Shown piece after piece: positions 63,624 to 64,000 of a stretch of 64,000 bases of DNA (within the stretch, counting starts at the first letter, position 1; the number at the start of each line of letters is the position of its first letter). Source of the stretch: Crossaster papposus (lineage: Eukaryota > Echinodermata > Asteroidea > Velatida > Solasteridae); contig JBAIAA010000251.1 of the NCBI GenBank assembly GCA_037893245.1, forward strand, positions 2,833,001 through 2,897,000. Reading direction: 5' to 3'. Made by a program: the position numbers and the translations under genes. Under the pieces are notes generated by a model. The model saw nothing but the letters and a program-made list of their open reading frames with translations. It ran no database searches and was not told the origin of the DNA.

Positions 63624-64000
63624 CTGTCGTAAATGGAGTTTGAAGATTGAAAAAAAGAGAGAGATATGTCTAATTATTGTTTATTTTTCCCAAGACGATT
63701 CATCCAAACCTTCTCCTTGCTGAGACAAATATTGTATTATTTTAGGTCATTTATATCATTTCATTTGTATAATGGTCTGTCCAGTCCAAGTTTTTTTTAG
63801 CAGTTTTAAAGGAGTACTATGTCCTGGATTCAACGAAAAGATAATGTAAAAGTAGGGTGTAAACATTCACACAACCATCCTTTAATAACCTGGCGTTTTT
63901 GTTTTAGTTTATTTACATGTTCGACCCATGTGAACAAGGGGTATGATTTAAAAACAAAACAAATACAACTGTTTTTACACGTTTAAAATATTAATACAGA
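63624..64000. other. Non-coding end of window
   Basis: No gene or structured repeat recognised. Confidence 0.3.

Overview
The window is a repeat-rich stretch of an animal nuclear genome. It has spliced host-type exons with long introns, tRNA-derived SINEs, foldback/MITE elements, a Polinton/Maverick, a Gmr1-type LTR element and a DIRS-type retrotransposon. A secreted collagen-C1q protein and this mobile-element mix fit a marine invertebrate, perhaps an echinoderm, hemichordate or cephalochordate. The taxon is inference; nothing seen fixes it.

Layout. 1-4987: 3' part of a Ty3/gypsy element with protease and integrase upstream of RT-RNase H (Gmr1 order), one in-frame stop, and a 1319-bp 3' LTR. 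The LTR edge cuts an exon of a spliced minus-strand gene fragment (4988-5430). About 5770-18690: a left-truncated, decaying Polinton/Maverick with protein-primed DNA polymerase B, integrase, packaging ATPase, intact major capsid protein, two tandem minor-capsid-like copies and several small membrane or coiled-coil proteins. Single-base frameshifts, often in homopolymers, break most long genes. One gene has a 109-bp inner segment that appears flipped between 38-bp inverted repeats. The last gene is interrupted by a foldback element with interleaved arms.

21057-26896: exons of a decayed FAD-dependent oxidoreductase gene whose second intron carries a 2.1-kb foldback element built from 53-bp repeats. 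27996-28832: a collagen-C1q gene with a partial duplicate at 29288-29687. About 30-54 kb is mostly non-coding: tandem repeats, palindromes, MITEs, dispersed repeats and a few degraded protein fragments.

55414-59872: a DIRS-like element with split direct repeats in the order A1, B1-A2, B2, with B1-A2 lying inside a predicted intron of gag. It encodes gag and RT-RNase H, and no tyrosine recombinase is visible. Beyond it lie a dispersed 1.2-kb repeat and, at 63508-63541, a sequence satisfying the hammerhead ribozyme core.

The Polinton genes form a virion-morphogenesis plus replication/integration set. The other genes are independent loci brought together by transposition.
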